From positions 430,926 through 488,425 of the forward strand of contig CAUYUJ010016138.1 in assembly GCA_963575745.1 (NCBI GenBank): a DNA stretch of 57,500 nucleotides, given 5' to 3'. Below the pieces are notes generated by a model. That model was given only the letters and a program-made list of their open reading frames with translations, was not told where the DNA came from and did not search any database. Of the stretch, positions 29,618 to 38,065 are shown in pieces. A program made the position numbers and the translations under genes. Positions within the stretch are counted from its first letter, which is position 1; every line of letters begins with the position of its first letter. The stretch is from Prorocentrum cordatum. Its lineage: Eukaryota > Sar > Dinophyceae > Prorocentrales > Prorocentraceae.

Positions 29618-30790
29618 ATGGCCGATGGTGCCCCCCTCGCGTCCCAGGAGCTCCGCGAGCTCGCCGAGGCTGTCGACTCCGTGCCGACCTTCCCTAGTCA
29701 GGAGACTGCCCCGCGTGCCGCGGGCAAAGGGAAAGGTTCTCTCCGCTCTGGTGTTCGCAAGAGGCTTGCTGCTGATGTTCCTGTCGACCCTGGTTATGAC
29801 GGACCTGCTGACATGGACGACGATGATTTCACCTCCGACGAATACCTCAGGCAGGTATGCCGTGAGGAGTTCCAGCTCATGCGTGGCACCATCACCTCTG
29901 AGGTCAGTAGCAGCGTGTCCAAGACGGTCGGTGAGAACCATACCACCTTCCTCACCATGCTCTCCGCCATGCAGGCTGAAGTCGCCAAGCAGGCCACCGC
30001 CGTCGAGCAGCAGGTGCAGTCTGCGCTGGCCCCGCGGCTCGATGCCGTCAGCCGTCGCCTCCAGACTCAGATCGATGAACACACGGCTCAGCTCTTCGCC
30101 GCCCAGACCAGGCTTGATCGCCACGATTCCGACATCGAGTCCCTTCGGGATCAGGTCGCCGAGCTCCGCAAGCAGCTCGCCCTTGCCGCTGCCGCCCCGC
30201 GTGACGAGCAACCCCCTCCGACGTCATTCGAGCGCGCCGAGGACGCCACCATCGTCGTTGCCGTTGCCCAGAAGCCCACCTCTCCAGCCCTGGCTCGAGG
30301 GCCTCAACTTCTCCAGCGAGGACTATTCCATCGTACTACGTGGTGCTGCTCCTGCCCGCCGATTCGAGGTGCAGTTCAAGGGTCCAGCTGGCGCAGCCGC
30401 TCGCAAGGCCCGCACTGCCGTCTCTAGTCTTCGTGACCAATCGGGGTGGAAAGAGTTTTGGGTCACTCCTCCCGGTGCTGAGAGGTGCAGGCTCCACCTG
30501 GGTCCGACAAGTCCCCCAAGCGCATCAAGCTGGATATCACCCACCGCAAGGTTCGGCAAGCGGTTGAACTCCAGTACCCAGGCAGGAGTCTCTTCTCCGA
30601 CAAGGAGCGTGGAGTCCTCTCTCTCGGGTGGGACAAGTTCATGCAGCTCCAGGTGGCTCATGGGGACACGCCGCCCAAGCTCTTTTGGGACACCCCCGTT
30701 CTCAGCAATCACGGCATGGACGAGGAGGCTCTCCGCGCCGCCTGCCGCGACATCACGCACCAGTCGGATCCGTCCCAGTGGTCTCTTTAG
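29618..30790 (+). pseudogene. LINE-1 ORF1 (nucleic-acid-binding/coiled-coil protein), frame-broken
   Basis: ATG at 29618 (M-A-D-G-A-P) matches the LINE-2 start M-A-D-D-A-H. The first 210 residues include an acidic D-D-D-D-F-T-S-D-E-Y-L-R-Q segment and a coiled coil (about residues 110-200: V-E-Q-Q-V-Q ... L-R-K-Q-L). Near 30285 the frame shifts, then shifts back near 30505, so 30285-30505 is read in the next frame (R-R-F-E-V-Q-F-K-G). The rest (V-L-S-L-G-W-D-K-F) matches LINE-2 ORF1 and ends W-S-L-TAG at 30788-30790. In known LINEs ORF1p coats the RNA; that role is assumed here. Confidence 0.75.
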
Positions 30791-30791
30791 C
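30785..30791 (+). promoter_or_regulatory. Candidate +1 frameshift site CTT-TAG-C (LINE-1)
   Basis: The last sense codon of ORF1 is CTT, followed by the stop TAG and C. Skipping one T moves the ribosome to AGC-GCT-TCC, the ORF2 frame. LINE-2 has CTT-TGA-C at the same place. Confidence 0.55.
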
Positions 30792-33700
30792 GCTTCCGTC
30801 CTGCTCGCTCCCAGCTCTGTCTCGACCGAGATTCCCACTCTGCGGTTGGCCACGCGGAACGCTAGAGCCCTGCTGCAGGCCGGGGGTGACAAGGCCCGCA
30901 TCAAGAAGGCTTACTTGAGCAGTATCCGCCCAAGAAGCACTATCATCGCTCTCCAGGAGATCCACCAGGATCACCGCCAGCTCGTCTCGTTCATTGCGGC
31001 CATCGCGAATGACATCTCCGTCTACTCCAGTTTCGATCAGGACCCTGTGACGGGTCATACTTGCGGTGGCGTGGCTATGTTGGTTTCTCCTCTTGCGGGC
31101 TCCAGCGGGGTGTTTCCGACTACAGCGCAGAGGGTGCTCATTCCTGGGCGTGCGCGCGTAGTCACTATCTCATCGGCTTCTCACTCGGTTGACATACTCA
31201 ACATCCTTAACCGCGAGCTCTCCCACGCCGACATCCGCCATGCTGTTGAGGCTATTAAGGCCTCACGACTTCGTGCGCAGGAGGGCCCCGACATGTACGC
31301 CACCTTCGTGCTGGGCGACTTCAATTTTGCCGTGCACGACGCGCTGGCGCTTGCGCTCCCCGTCGCAGCCGTCCGTCGCGGTGACAGGCGGCACCATGGA
31401 CAGGAGCCTCGCTGGCGGGAGGCGCTCGCGCGCCTCGCCGAGGTCGCGTGCGAGGACCCCTCGCACTTTGAACAATCACCAGGCTCGTGCTCATCCATCG
31501 ATCGCATCTCCTGTTCGCTCTCGGGATGGCAGATGTGTCAAGTTCACTCGCAGGTCAGCACTATTGGTACTCCCGAGGCCTTGTCCGCGCGCAGGGTCTC
31601 GGACCACGCAGCTGTTCTTCTCACAATGTCCTCTCGTGCTGCTCGCCCTCCCAGACCAGGCCCAATTTGGCGTTCCTGAATTTCGGCGTCGTCTGGAAGG
31701 CCTCTGTAGCGCGGTGCATTGGGAAGCGTTGTCACCCCCTGTCAAGCTGGAGAAATACAAAGAGCTCATGAAGATCGCCGCCGCCGAGACCAGGGACACC
31801 CTCTTCCGTCACCGCCCCCATCATCCAACTACGCGCGTGCATCTCGCTCGGTCGCTCGCAAGGGTTGTTTGGTGCCAGGGCCGCTCACTTGCTGCTCGCC
31901 TCCTGGATTCCCACCCGCTCGCGGGTGACTACGTCGCTATGGCGTCGGGGCGAGCCGAGCTTCGCCATCTTCCGTCGTTCCAGGCCTGGGTCGACCAGGT
32001 CCAGTGCGAGGCAGCCGAGATCGCACGAAGAAGTTTGGAGGCCACTCGCCGTCGGGATGGGGATCGATTTCAGACTCGCTGCCAGCTTCGGGCTTTGGAG
32101 CGGCGGGCTCGCTTGTGGTCGCCGTTGAATCTCCGCGTCTCGCTGTCGGGTGTCGCCGCGGCTGGCGGGGCATCGTCGCTGACCCCGATGATCGCCCCCG
32201 TGAGCTGTCTGCTTATTGGGCACCTGTGTTTCGCAAGAAGTCGCGGGATGCCGCCGCCGCTGACGTCTATCTTCGCCATCGCCTACCTACATCTCATCAT
32301 GTTGTGCTGCCGCCGCCGACGAGGGATATGATTAGACGTGCTATTCGTTCTGCTCGCCACTCGGCCCCTGGCCCAGATGCCCTCCCTTACGCTGCGCGGG
32401 CGGCCTCACCTTTCAGTATCGACATACTCTGGGGGGCTCTCGAGTGGATCCTCAAGGGCCAGGAGCTCTTCGCCAGTTTGGGGGACGCGGTCCAGATCTT
32501 TCTTCTGTCACTGACGCCGAGCTCGCCGACCGCGCGTGCATTCGCTCTCCTGGCGAAGTTCGGGCCTAGGGGCTTCGGAATTGCGACCTCAAGGTCATCT
32601 CCGCGGTGGTCAACCACGCCACCCGGCCTGCGCTGCAGGCCCTGGCGCCCCCGTGCCAGCGCGGACGTGTTCTTGGTCGGAATTTCGGGGTCAACATCCT
32701 CGAGCTAGACGTCTCGAGCAGGAACATGTTTGTCACGCCCCATGCCTCGCGCGACATCCCTGTCCTGCTCTCCCTCGATGTCGGCCAGGCCTTCCCCTCC
32801 CTCAACCAGGACTTCCCGATGAGTTGCCTCGGCCTCCTGGGCCTCCCTGGCCCGCTCGCGCAGTTCGTCGCGTCCATCTACTCATCGATCGAGGGGGTCG
32901 CGTTGCACAGGGGCCATCTCGAGCGCGTCTTCTGGATCCAGAGTGGCATTATCCAGGGGTGCCCCCTCTCTGGTACCCTGCGCGCCCTGGGCGCGTCTGC
33001 TTTCCTCGTGGACCTGGCTGAGAAGGCGGATGGCCCCCAGCTGGGTCGTGTCCGAGCTTGTGCAGATGATATTGGCGGCGCCCTGAGATCCGCCCAGGCC
33101 CTCTCCAAGGTCTCAAGTCATGTCTTGTGCGTCGGCGATGGCTAACCTGGACCTGAAAGTCGCGAAGTGCAAGGTGGTTTCCCTCTCTGGGCCCTTCTCC
33201 GAGGCGCCGGCACGGGAGGTTCGGGGCGCCATCGAGCGGGATATTCCTGAGTGGGTCGGTTTCGAGATCACCTCGCGGCTGTTGTATCTAGGCCTTTGGC
33301 CAGGCTCCGCTGCATCCCCCGCTACCTCGTGGATTGGGCCTTTGTCGAAGCTCCGTTTGAGGGCTCAAGCGATCGGGCGCGGCACCACCCCCGCCAGTCA
33401 CTCCGCCATTCTCTACAACACGCGGGCGGTCACCACGTTATCGTGCGTTGCTCAGTTCTGCTGGCCCCCGAAGTCCGTCCTCCTACCAGAGTTGTCGGTG
33501 CTCGCGCAGGTCTTCAGGCCCCCGCTCGGCGCGCTGCACTTCGACGCCGGGTCCCAGCTGGACCGCTCGGGCGGCCCCCGTTGCATTCGCTGGGGGCACC
33601 TCGCGACTGCCACCATCACGCGCGCCGCCACGCTCACCTTCCAGCGCTGGCCCCAGCTGCTGGCAGCGCTTCGTGCACATGCTGACGAACACCCGGATTG

Positions 33701-34480
33701 GGCCACTCTCGACATGCTCGCCACGGGCCCCCCCTACCCCAACTTCTGGAAGGCGCCCGCGTTCGTCGAGAACCTCGAGGCCGCTGCCGCTGGTCGCCCT
33801 CCTCCTGGCCCTCTGGCCGCGTGCGGCCGCACCCCGCTCGTCGCTGCGCTGCCGGCATTGGACGTCGGTGGCCGTTCTCGCCCCCGCCCGCAGCGCGCCG
33901 CGCATGCCGCACTTCGTGAAGCGTCTCTGGCAGCCCGTCCCCCCCGTGCCATTTTCACCCTGCGCCTTGCCAAGATCGCTGGCCAGCGCGCTGGGTCCCT
34001 CTGCTACGTGGACTGGGACGCTTGCCAGTCGGTACTGCGGCGGCGCCCGTGCTCGTGGGCTTGGGCGGCGATCCGCCCGTGGACTGATGGATGGATGACA
34101 TCTGCCCGCATCATCTCTCCACATGGGAGACGCCCATGCGCATTCGGCTGCCCCAACAAGGGGGACACGCTCAGACACTACGCTCGATGCCCTGTCCTCT
34201 GGCCGGCCCTCCGACGCGCTCTGGCCCGCCCCTTCGCCCTCGACTTCCCGTCCAGATGGGGGCTGCGCCGCCCCTCCTGCCACTCCTACTCGGTGCTCGC
34301 TGCCGCTTACAACGTGTGCAACGAGGCTCGTCTGGTTGACCCGTGGCCGCTCTCCTCCGCGGCCATTCGGAGCTGCGCTGTGGCAGGTGCGAGGGCGATG
34401 ACGCTGGCCTCCCCGCAGGCTCTCTCGACGTCCGAGAGGAGGCAGCTTGGCCGCAGAGACTGCCACATCCACTCGTCGTC
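30789..34480 (+). pseudogene. LINE-1 ORF2 (endonuclease and reverse transcriptase), frame-broken
   Basis: Endonuclease in the first frame: T-R-N-A-R-A-L-L, A-L-Q-E-I-H, G-G-V-A-M-L-V, L-G-D-F-N-F, I-D-R-I-S and V-S-D-H-A-A-V, to 31679. Frame changes follow near 31670, 32190, 32590 and 33110. Reverse transcriptase: S-A-P-G-P-D-A-L-P-Y, motif A L-S-L-D-V-G-Q-A-F-P-S-L, motif B S-G-I-I-Q-G-C-P-L-S-G and motif C A-C-A-D-D-I-G-G near 33058-33081, so both catalytic aspartates remain. Near 34135, C-A-F-G-C-P-N-K-G-D-T-L-R-H-Y-A-R-C forms C-x3-C-x8-H-x3-C. A Ser-rich tail follows; the frame stays open to 35153. No ATG precedes the first endonuclease motifs. Confidence 0.85.
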
Positions 34481-34552
34481 GTCGAGCTCTTCTGACTCTA
34501 GTGGCTCGGCGGCATCATCCCCGAGGCTCACCCCTGCGGTGTCAAGCTCGAG

Positions 34553-35236
34553 TTCGACCCCGCCATCGTCTCCGCGCTCACAGCCTCAGCCGATCGCCAC
34601 GCTCTCATCCTCGCCCACCGTGCTGGTCGCCTCGCCCCCCTCACCGCCACCCGCGGCTTCCGACACCGCCGATGATGGTGCGAGCACACCACGGGCTACA
34701 TCTGCGTCGAGCTCCAGCAGCGCCTGTACTTCCCCATCCCAATCGCCGATCCGATCGCCAAGGGCCGAGGACCTTCCTATCGAGCGATTTGCTCCATCGA
34801 TTGAGACGCCATTGGACATCTCCTCAGCCTCGCAGCGTGGCCGCCCGTCATCCCCGGCCACTCCATCCCGCCGTGCTCGTGCTCCAGCGTTGGGCTCAGT
34901 GCTACGCTGTCCTCCGTCTTCGGCTACTCCGTGCACACTTACATCTACGCCCCAGTCACTGGCGCGCTCCCCATCGACACTGACGGCGGCCCCCTCGCCC
35001 TCCATGGCTTTGAGTGCTCCGCGAATGGCGTCCTCGAGTTCGTCAAGTGCGTCGCCGACCCCGATTTCGAGCTGCACATGTGCGACGCCGTCGTCGCCAG
35101 TGACGTTGTCGACAGGATGCTCCGCAGCCTCGTCGCCCCCCAATGGCGTTTAATCGCAAGTCCCGTTGTCGTGTTCGGGCTCGCCGTCGCCTATTGCTGG
35201 ATGCCTCATCTCGCCCCACCTGGGCCTTGGCGTTAG
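34553..35236 (+). pseudogene. Alternative-frame protein-like segment after LINE-1 ORF2
   Basis: A frame different from ORF2's reads coherently with two stops (34673, 34799): F-D-P-A-I-V-S-A-L-T-A-S-A-D-R-H-A-L, then G-Y-I-C-V-E-L-Q-Q-R-L-Y-F-P-I, then Y-I-Y-A-P-V-T-G-A-L-P-I-D-T-D and F-E-L-H-M-C-D-A-V-V-A. Its composition (mixed hydrophobic and charged) is more protein-like than the S/P-rich ORF2 frame over the same bases. No family recognised; it could be a third ORF or the real C-terminus after a frameshift. Confidence 0.35.
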
Positions 35237-35440
35237 AGCGCAAGTCCCGTTGTCGTGTTCGAGCTACACGTCGCCACGTACTGGGTGCCTCGGAGGAGAT
35301 CTCCTCGCTTGTGGCGTTAGAATGCAAGTCCCATTGTCGCTTTCGGGCTCGCCGTCGCCACGAGAGATCTGCCGTGATTCAGGACTGCTGTCCGTTGGCG
35401 TTAGATCGCAAGTCCCGTTGTCGTGTTCGGGCTCGCCGTC
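35144..35440. repeat. 84-bp tandem repeat, four units
   Basis: Units start at 35144, 35228, 35312 and 35396, exactly 84 bp apart. Each begins TGGCGTT(A) then (A/G)N(C/T)GCAAGTCCC(G/A)TTGTCG, TGTTCGGGCTCGCCGTCGCC; the second half differs between units. Since 84 is 28 codons, one plus frame gives R-K-S-R-C-R-V-R-A-R-R-R in every unit. Confidence 0.9.
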
Positions 35441-35474
35441 GCCGCGTGTCGGGCGAAATCCTGATGCGCTGGGG

Positions 35475-35662
35475 CCCCTCCGCCGCTGGACATCACTGTC
35501 GCTGCCGACCCCGCGGAGACCCTCGGCGCCGATTTCCACAGGCTCCTCGATGGCGCTCTCATCCTCAGCGGCCCCGCCGTCTGTGTTGACGCGCTCTCCC
35601 TCGACCCAAAGGACGCCGCCATCCCCGACGGCCTCCGCCCCCCCGTGGCCCTCTCCACCTGA
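35475..35662 (+). pseudogene. Short protein-like frame after the 84-bp repeats
   Basis: One frame reads L-D-I-T-V-A-A-D-P-A-E-T-L-G-A-D-F, H-R-L-L-D-G-A-L-I-L and V-D-A-L-S-L-D-P-K-D-A-A, ending at TGA near 35660. It may continue the segment at 34553-35236, with the 84-bp repeats inserted between. No family recognised. Confidence 0.3.
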
Positions 35663-35719
35663 GGCCTCTGCTGCAAAAGCCCCGTCATTGTCACCCTCGC
35701 CCCCCCCTGTCCATCGCTC

Positions 35720-36340
35720 CGATGACCTTTGCGCCTGCTGCTGCCTGCCCCCCGCCTGCTCCCCCTCCCTCTGCGGCGCTTCACCTCCAGCGTCCTGCGC
35801 ACGTCGCGTCTATCAATCCCACGGCGCAGTGTCATCTCATGGAGTTTTCTACTTTTTCTTCCTTCGCCCCGTCCTTCGCTCCGTTGGGCTCTGCCCTTGC
35901 CGCTGCCTACCCCCCGCCTGCCCCCCCCCCCCTCCCTCCGCGTCTGAGCCATCGCTGTTTCCCGCCCTCACCCCCTCTCTCGCTCCGTTGATGTGCTCTG
36001 CGCCTGCTTTTGCTTGCCCCCCGCCTGTTCCTTCTCCCAATGCGTCGCATCACCTACAGTATCGTTCCGCTCAGCCTGTTGTTGCTCGGTGTGCCACCGT
36101 CGCTGGCGCTATTTACCCAGCCTGGCCATGCGCCTTCCCTTCGCCCGTGCGCCCGTCGCCTCGCACCCCCGCGCCGTGCACCCTGGTTCCTGCTTCGCCC
36201 GTCGCACCACCTGGCACCGTTTTCCTCGGATCTCCCCCCTCCTGTCCTTCGCTCCTGAGCGCTGCCCATGCTGTTGCCTGCGCCTCCCCCGCTCCTCTCC
36301 CGCACCGCCATCGCGTCGCGTATCTCGATACGAGACCCTG
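35720..36340. repeat. Irregular proline-coding repeats, four units
   Basis: TGCGCCTGCTGCTGCCTGCC CCCCGCCTG-type blocks at about 35728, 35892, 36000 and 36263, each followed by C-rich and CGCTCCGTTG-like DNA. They encode A-P/A-A-C-P-P-P-A/V-P strings in one frame. Confidence 0.6.
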
Positions 36341-36342
36341 CT

Positions 36343-36365
36343 CCCCCCCCCCCCCCCCCCCCCCC
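36343..36365. repeat. Poly-C run
   Basis: About 23 C residues. Confidence 0.95.
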
Positions 36366-36503
36366 GAAATATAAAGCGGCTCCGCCGACGAACGTCGCGT
36401 CGCTGGGAGCGCTGCCCATCAACTTCAACACTCGAGGCGCGCCCTCGCCGCCCGCAGAGGCGCCCTAGCTGCCGCCGCTCTGCCAGACAGACCTGGTACG
36501 CTG

Positions 36504-36706
36504 GGCTCCTCCTCCTTCTCCTCCTCCTCCTCCTCCTCCACCTCCACCTCCACCTCCACCTCCTCCTCCCAGCCTCGTGTTTTTTCCTCCCCCTCCTCCT
36601 CCTCCTCCTCCTTTTCCTCCTCCTCCTCCTCCTTCCCTTCCTCCTCCTCCTCCTCCTCCTCCTCTTCCTTCTCTTCTCTCCCTCCTCCTCCTCCTCCTCC
36701 TCCTCC
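36504..36706. repeat. (CTC)n tract between LINE-1 and LINE-2
   Basis: About 200 bp of CTC/CCT with CCACCT and TTCC interruptions; the last 30 bp are pure and lead directly into the SL. Confidence 0.95.
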
Positions 36707-36728
36707 TCCGTAGCCATTTTGGCTCAAG
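36707..36728 (+). other. Exact dinoflagellate spliced-leader sequence at the LINE-2 5' end
   Basis: TCCG followed by TAGCCATTTTGGCTCAAG is identical to the conserved 22-nt dinoflagellate SL with T at the variable first base. It is not an SL RNA gene: no GT donor with an intron half follows (the next bases are TCCCATGCTG). It is the cap end of a trans-spliced mRNA copied into DNA. Its final AG, behind the polypyrimidine tract, could serve again as a trans-splice acceptor. Confidence 0.95.
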
Positions 36729-36885
36729 TCCCATGCTGCTGCGGGCCGAGCCCGCATTGGCACTCTCGGATACCGCTGGCCCGCGGCGAGCAAGGCCCTT
36801 GTGCCTGGCAGTCTTTTGCTTGTGCCTCTTCCGTGGGAGTTGGGCCCCCACGCCGCAGTCGCCCGTCGCTCCGTGCACTCTCGGC

Positions 36886-38064
36886 ATGGCTGATGACGCT
36901 CACGGCGCAGAGGTTCCCGCGTCGTTGGTCGAGCAGTTCGATCTCGCGGCGACCTTCCCCTCGCAGGAGCTGGGCGCTGGCCGCGGGAAAGGTGGCAAAG
37001 GAGCTGTGCCGCCCCCTCGCAAGCGTGCTGCTCATGACCATTCTGCTGCAGAAGGAGCCGACGGGACCGACGCCCGGTCTTCCGATGACTACCTTCGCCA
37101 GTTGTGCCGCGACGAGTTCGATTCCATGCGGGCCGTTCTCGCTTCGGCCGTCTCCGAGTCCATCAGGGCCACCGTGGCAGAGAACCACGCGGCGCTGCTG
37201 GGGTCCATCGACAAGCTTCGGGGGCAGGTCTCTGGTCAGTCCGCGGCAATCGACCAACAGGTGCAGAGCGTGGTGCGCCCCCAGGTTGATGCCCTTTCTC
37301 GCAGGCTCCAGTCGCAGATTGACGAGCACAAGAAGCAGATCGATGCATGTGAACGGCGGCTTGGGGATCACGACGACCAGCTCTCGGCTCTTCGTGCTGA
37401 ACTGGTTGAGCTTCGCCGTCATCTCGCTGTTGCAGAACAGCGCCCTCAGGCTCCTCCGCAGATCCCCACAGGCTTCGACAGGGACGCCGACGCCACCCTC
37501 CTCATCGCAGTGGCCCAGCGTGCCACCTCTATCGAGGCGATGTCCGCCTGCCTTCAGAGCTTCCTCTCGGACGCCGGGTTCGACGCCGGCGAGTGCGAAA
37601 TCGTTTCCAAGGGCACCCTCCCGTGCAAGCGCTTCGCAGTTCACTTCAAGGGGATGGTGCAACCGGCATCGAGAAAGGTCCTGCGTGCTCTCTCAGCCCT
37701 CAAGGACGAGAACGGGTGGACAGCCTTTTTCGCCGACCCCCCTGGCACTTCCGAGCGCACTCGCGTTCGCATGGGCCCCGACAAGTCGCCGAAGCAGGTC
37801 AAGATGGAATACGTCCTTAGGAAGTGCCGCGCCGCCTTCGCCACCGAGTACTCGTCGCTGCGTTTCTTCACGGATCGGGACCGCGGGTTCCTCTCCATCG
37901 GCTGGGACAAGATTCTCAAGGTCGAGGTGGAGGCTGGGGATGCTCCTCTTACTTTGCGTTGGGACGTCGCCAAGCTGGGGCGCCACGACATCACCAAGGC
38001 CCGCGCCATGCAGCTCACCTCTTTCCTCACGGCCTCTGCGGACGAGCCCGTGTGGTGTCTTTGA
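36886..38064 (+). CDS. LINE-2 ORF1 protein (coiled coil, putative RNA-binding)
   Basis: ATG 36886 (M-A-D-D-A-H) gives 392 residues; the frame is open upstream to 36577, but that would begin in the microsatellite ahead of the SL. Residues about 20-70 are basic/acidic (G-R-G-K-G-G-K-G, P-P-R-K-R). A long coiled coil covers about 105-190 (I-D-Q-Q-V-Q, L-S-R-R-L-Q-S-Q-I-D-E-H-K-K-Q-I, L-V-E-L-R-R-H-L). The C-terminal half (A-T-L-L-I-A-V-A-Q, R-F-A-V-H-F-K-G, F-L-S-I-G-W-D-K) is conserved in LINE-1 and may fold like the RRM plus C-terminal domain of L1 ORF1p; that is inference. It ends V-W-C-L-TGA, overlapping ORF2 at the CTTTGAC site. Confidence 0.8.
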   Translation: MADDAHGAEVPASLVEQFDLAATFPSQELGAGRGKGGKGAVPPPRKRAAHDHSAAEGADGTDARSSDDYLRQLCRDEFDSMRAVLASAVSESIRATVAENHAALLGSIDKLRGQVSGQSAAIDQQVQSVVRPQVDALSRRLQSQIDEHKKQIDACERRLGDHDDQLSALRAELVELRRHLAVAEQRPQAPPQIPTGFDRDADATLLIAVAQRATSIEAMSACLQSFLSDAGFDAGECEIVSKGTLPCKRFAVHFKGMVQPASRKVLRALSALKDENGWTAFFADPPGTSERTRVRMGPDKSPKQVKMEYVLRKCRAAFATEYSSLRFFTDRDRGFLSIGWDKILKVEVEAGDAPLTLRWDVAKLGRHDITKARAMQLTSFLTASADEPVWCL

Positions 38065-38065
38065 C
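38059..38065 (+). promoter_or_regulatory. Candidate +1 frameshift site CTT-TGA-C (LINE-2)
   Basis: CTT is the last sense codon of ORF1, then TGA and C. A +1 slip gives CTT, GAC, GCG, CTG, which is the ORF2 frame. CUU-UGA-C is the same heptamer used for +1 frameshifting in bacterial release factor 2 genes. ORF2 has no in-frame ATG before its first three endonuclease motifs, so a fusion with ORF1 is a sensible way to make it. Confidence 0.6.

Larger units (their letters stand above)
29506..36503 (+). mobile_element. LINE-1: SL-headed non-LTR retrotransposon, frame-broken
   Basis: Order: SL, about 90-bp leader, ORF1, CTT-TAG-C junction, ORF2 with APE-type endonuclease, reverse transcriptase and a CCHC-like motif, Ser/Pro-rich tail, 84-bp repeats and proline-rich repeats, then the next (CTC)n tract. 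The right end is uncertain: the last part clearly shared with LINE-2 is near 34500, and 34.5-36.5 kb may be tail or separate DNA. Five or more frameshifts make this copy non-autonomous. It is closely related to LINE-2 in order and motifs. Confidence 0.8.
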
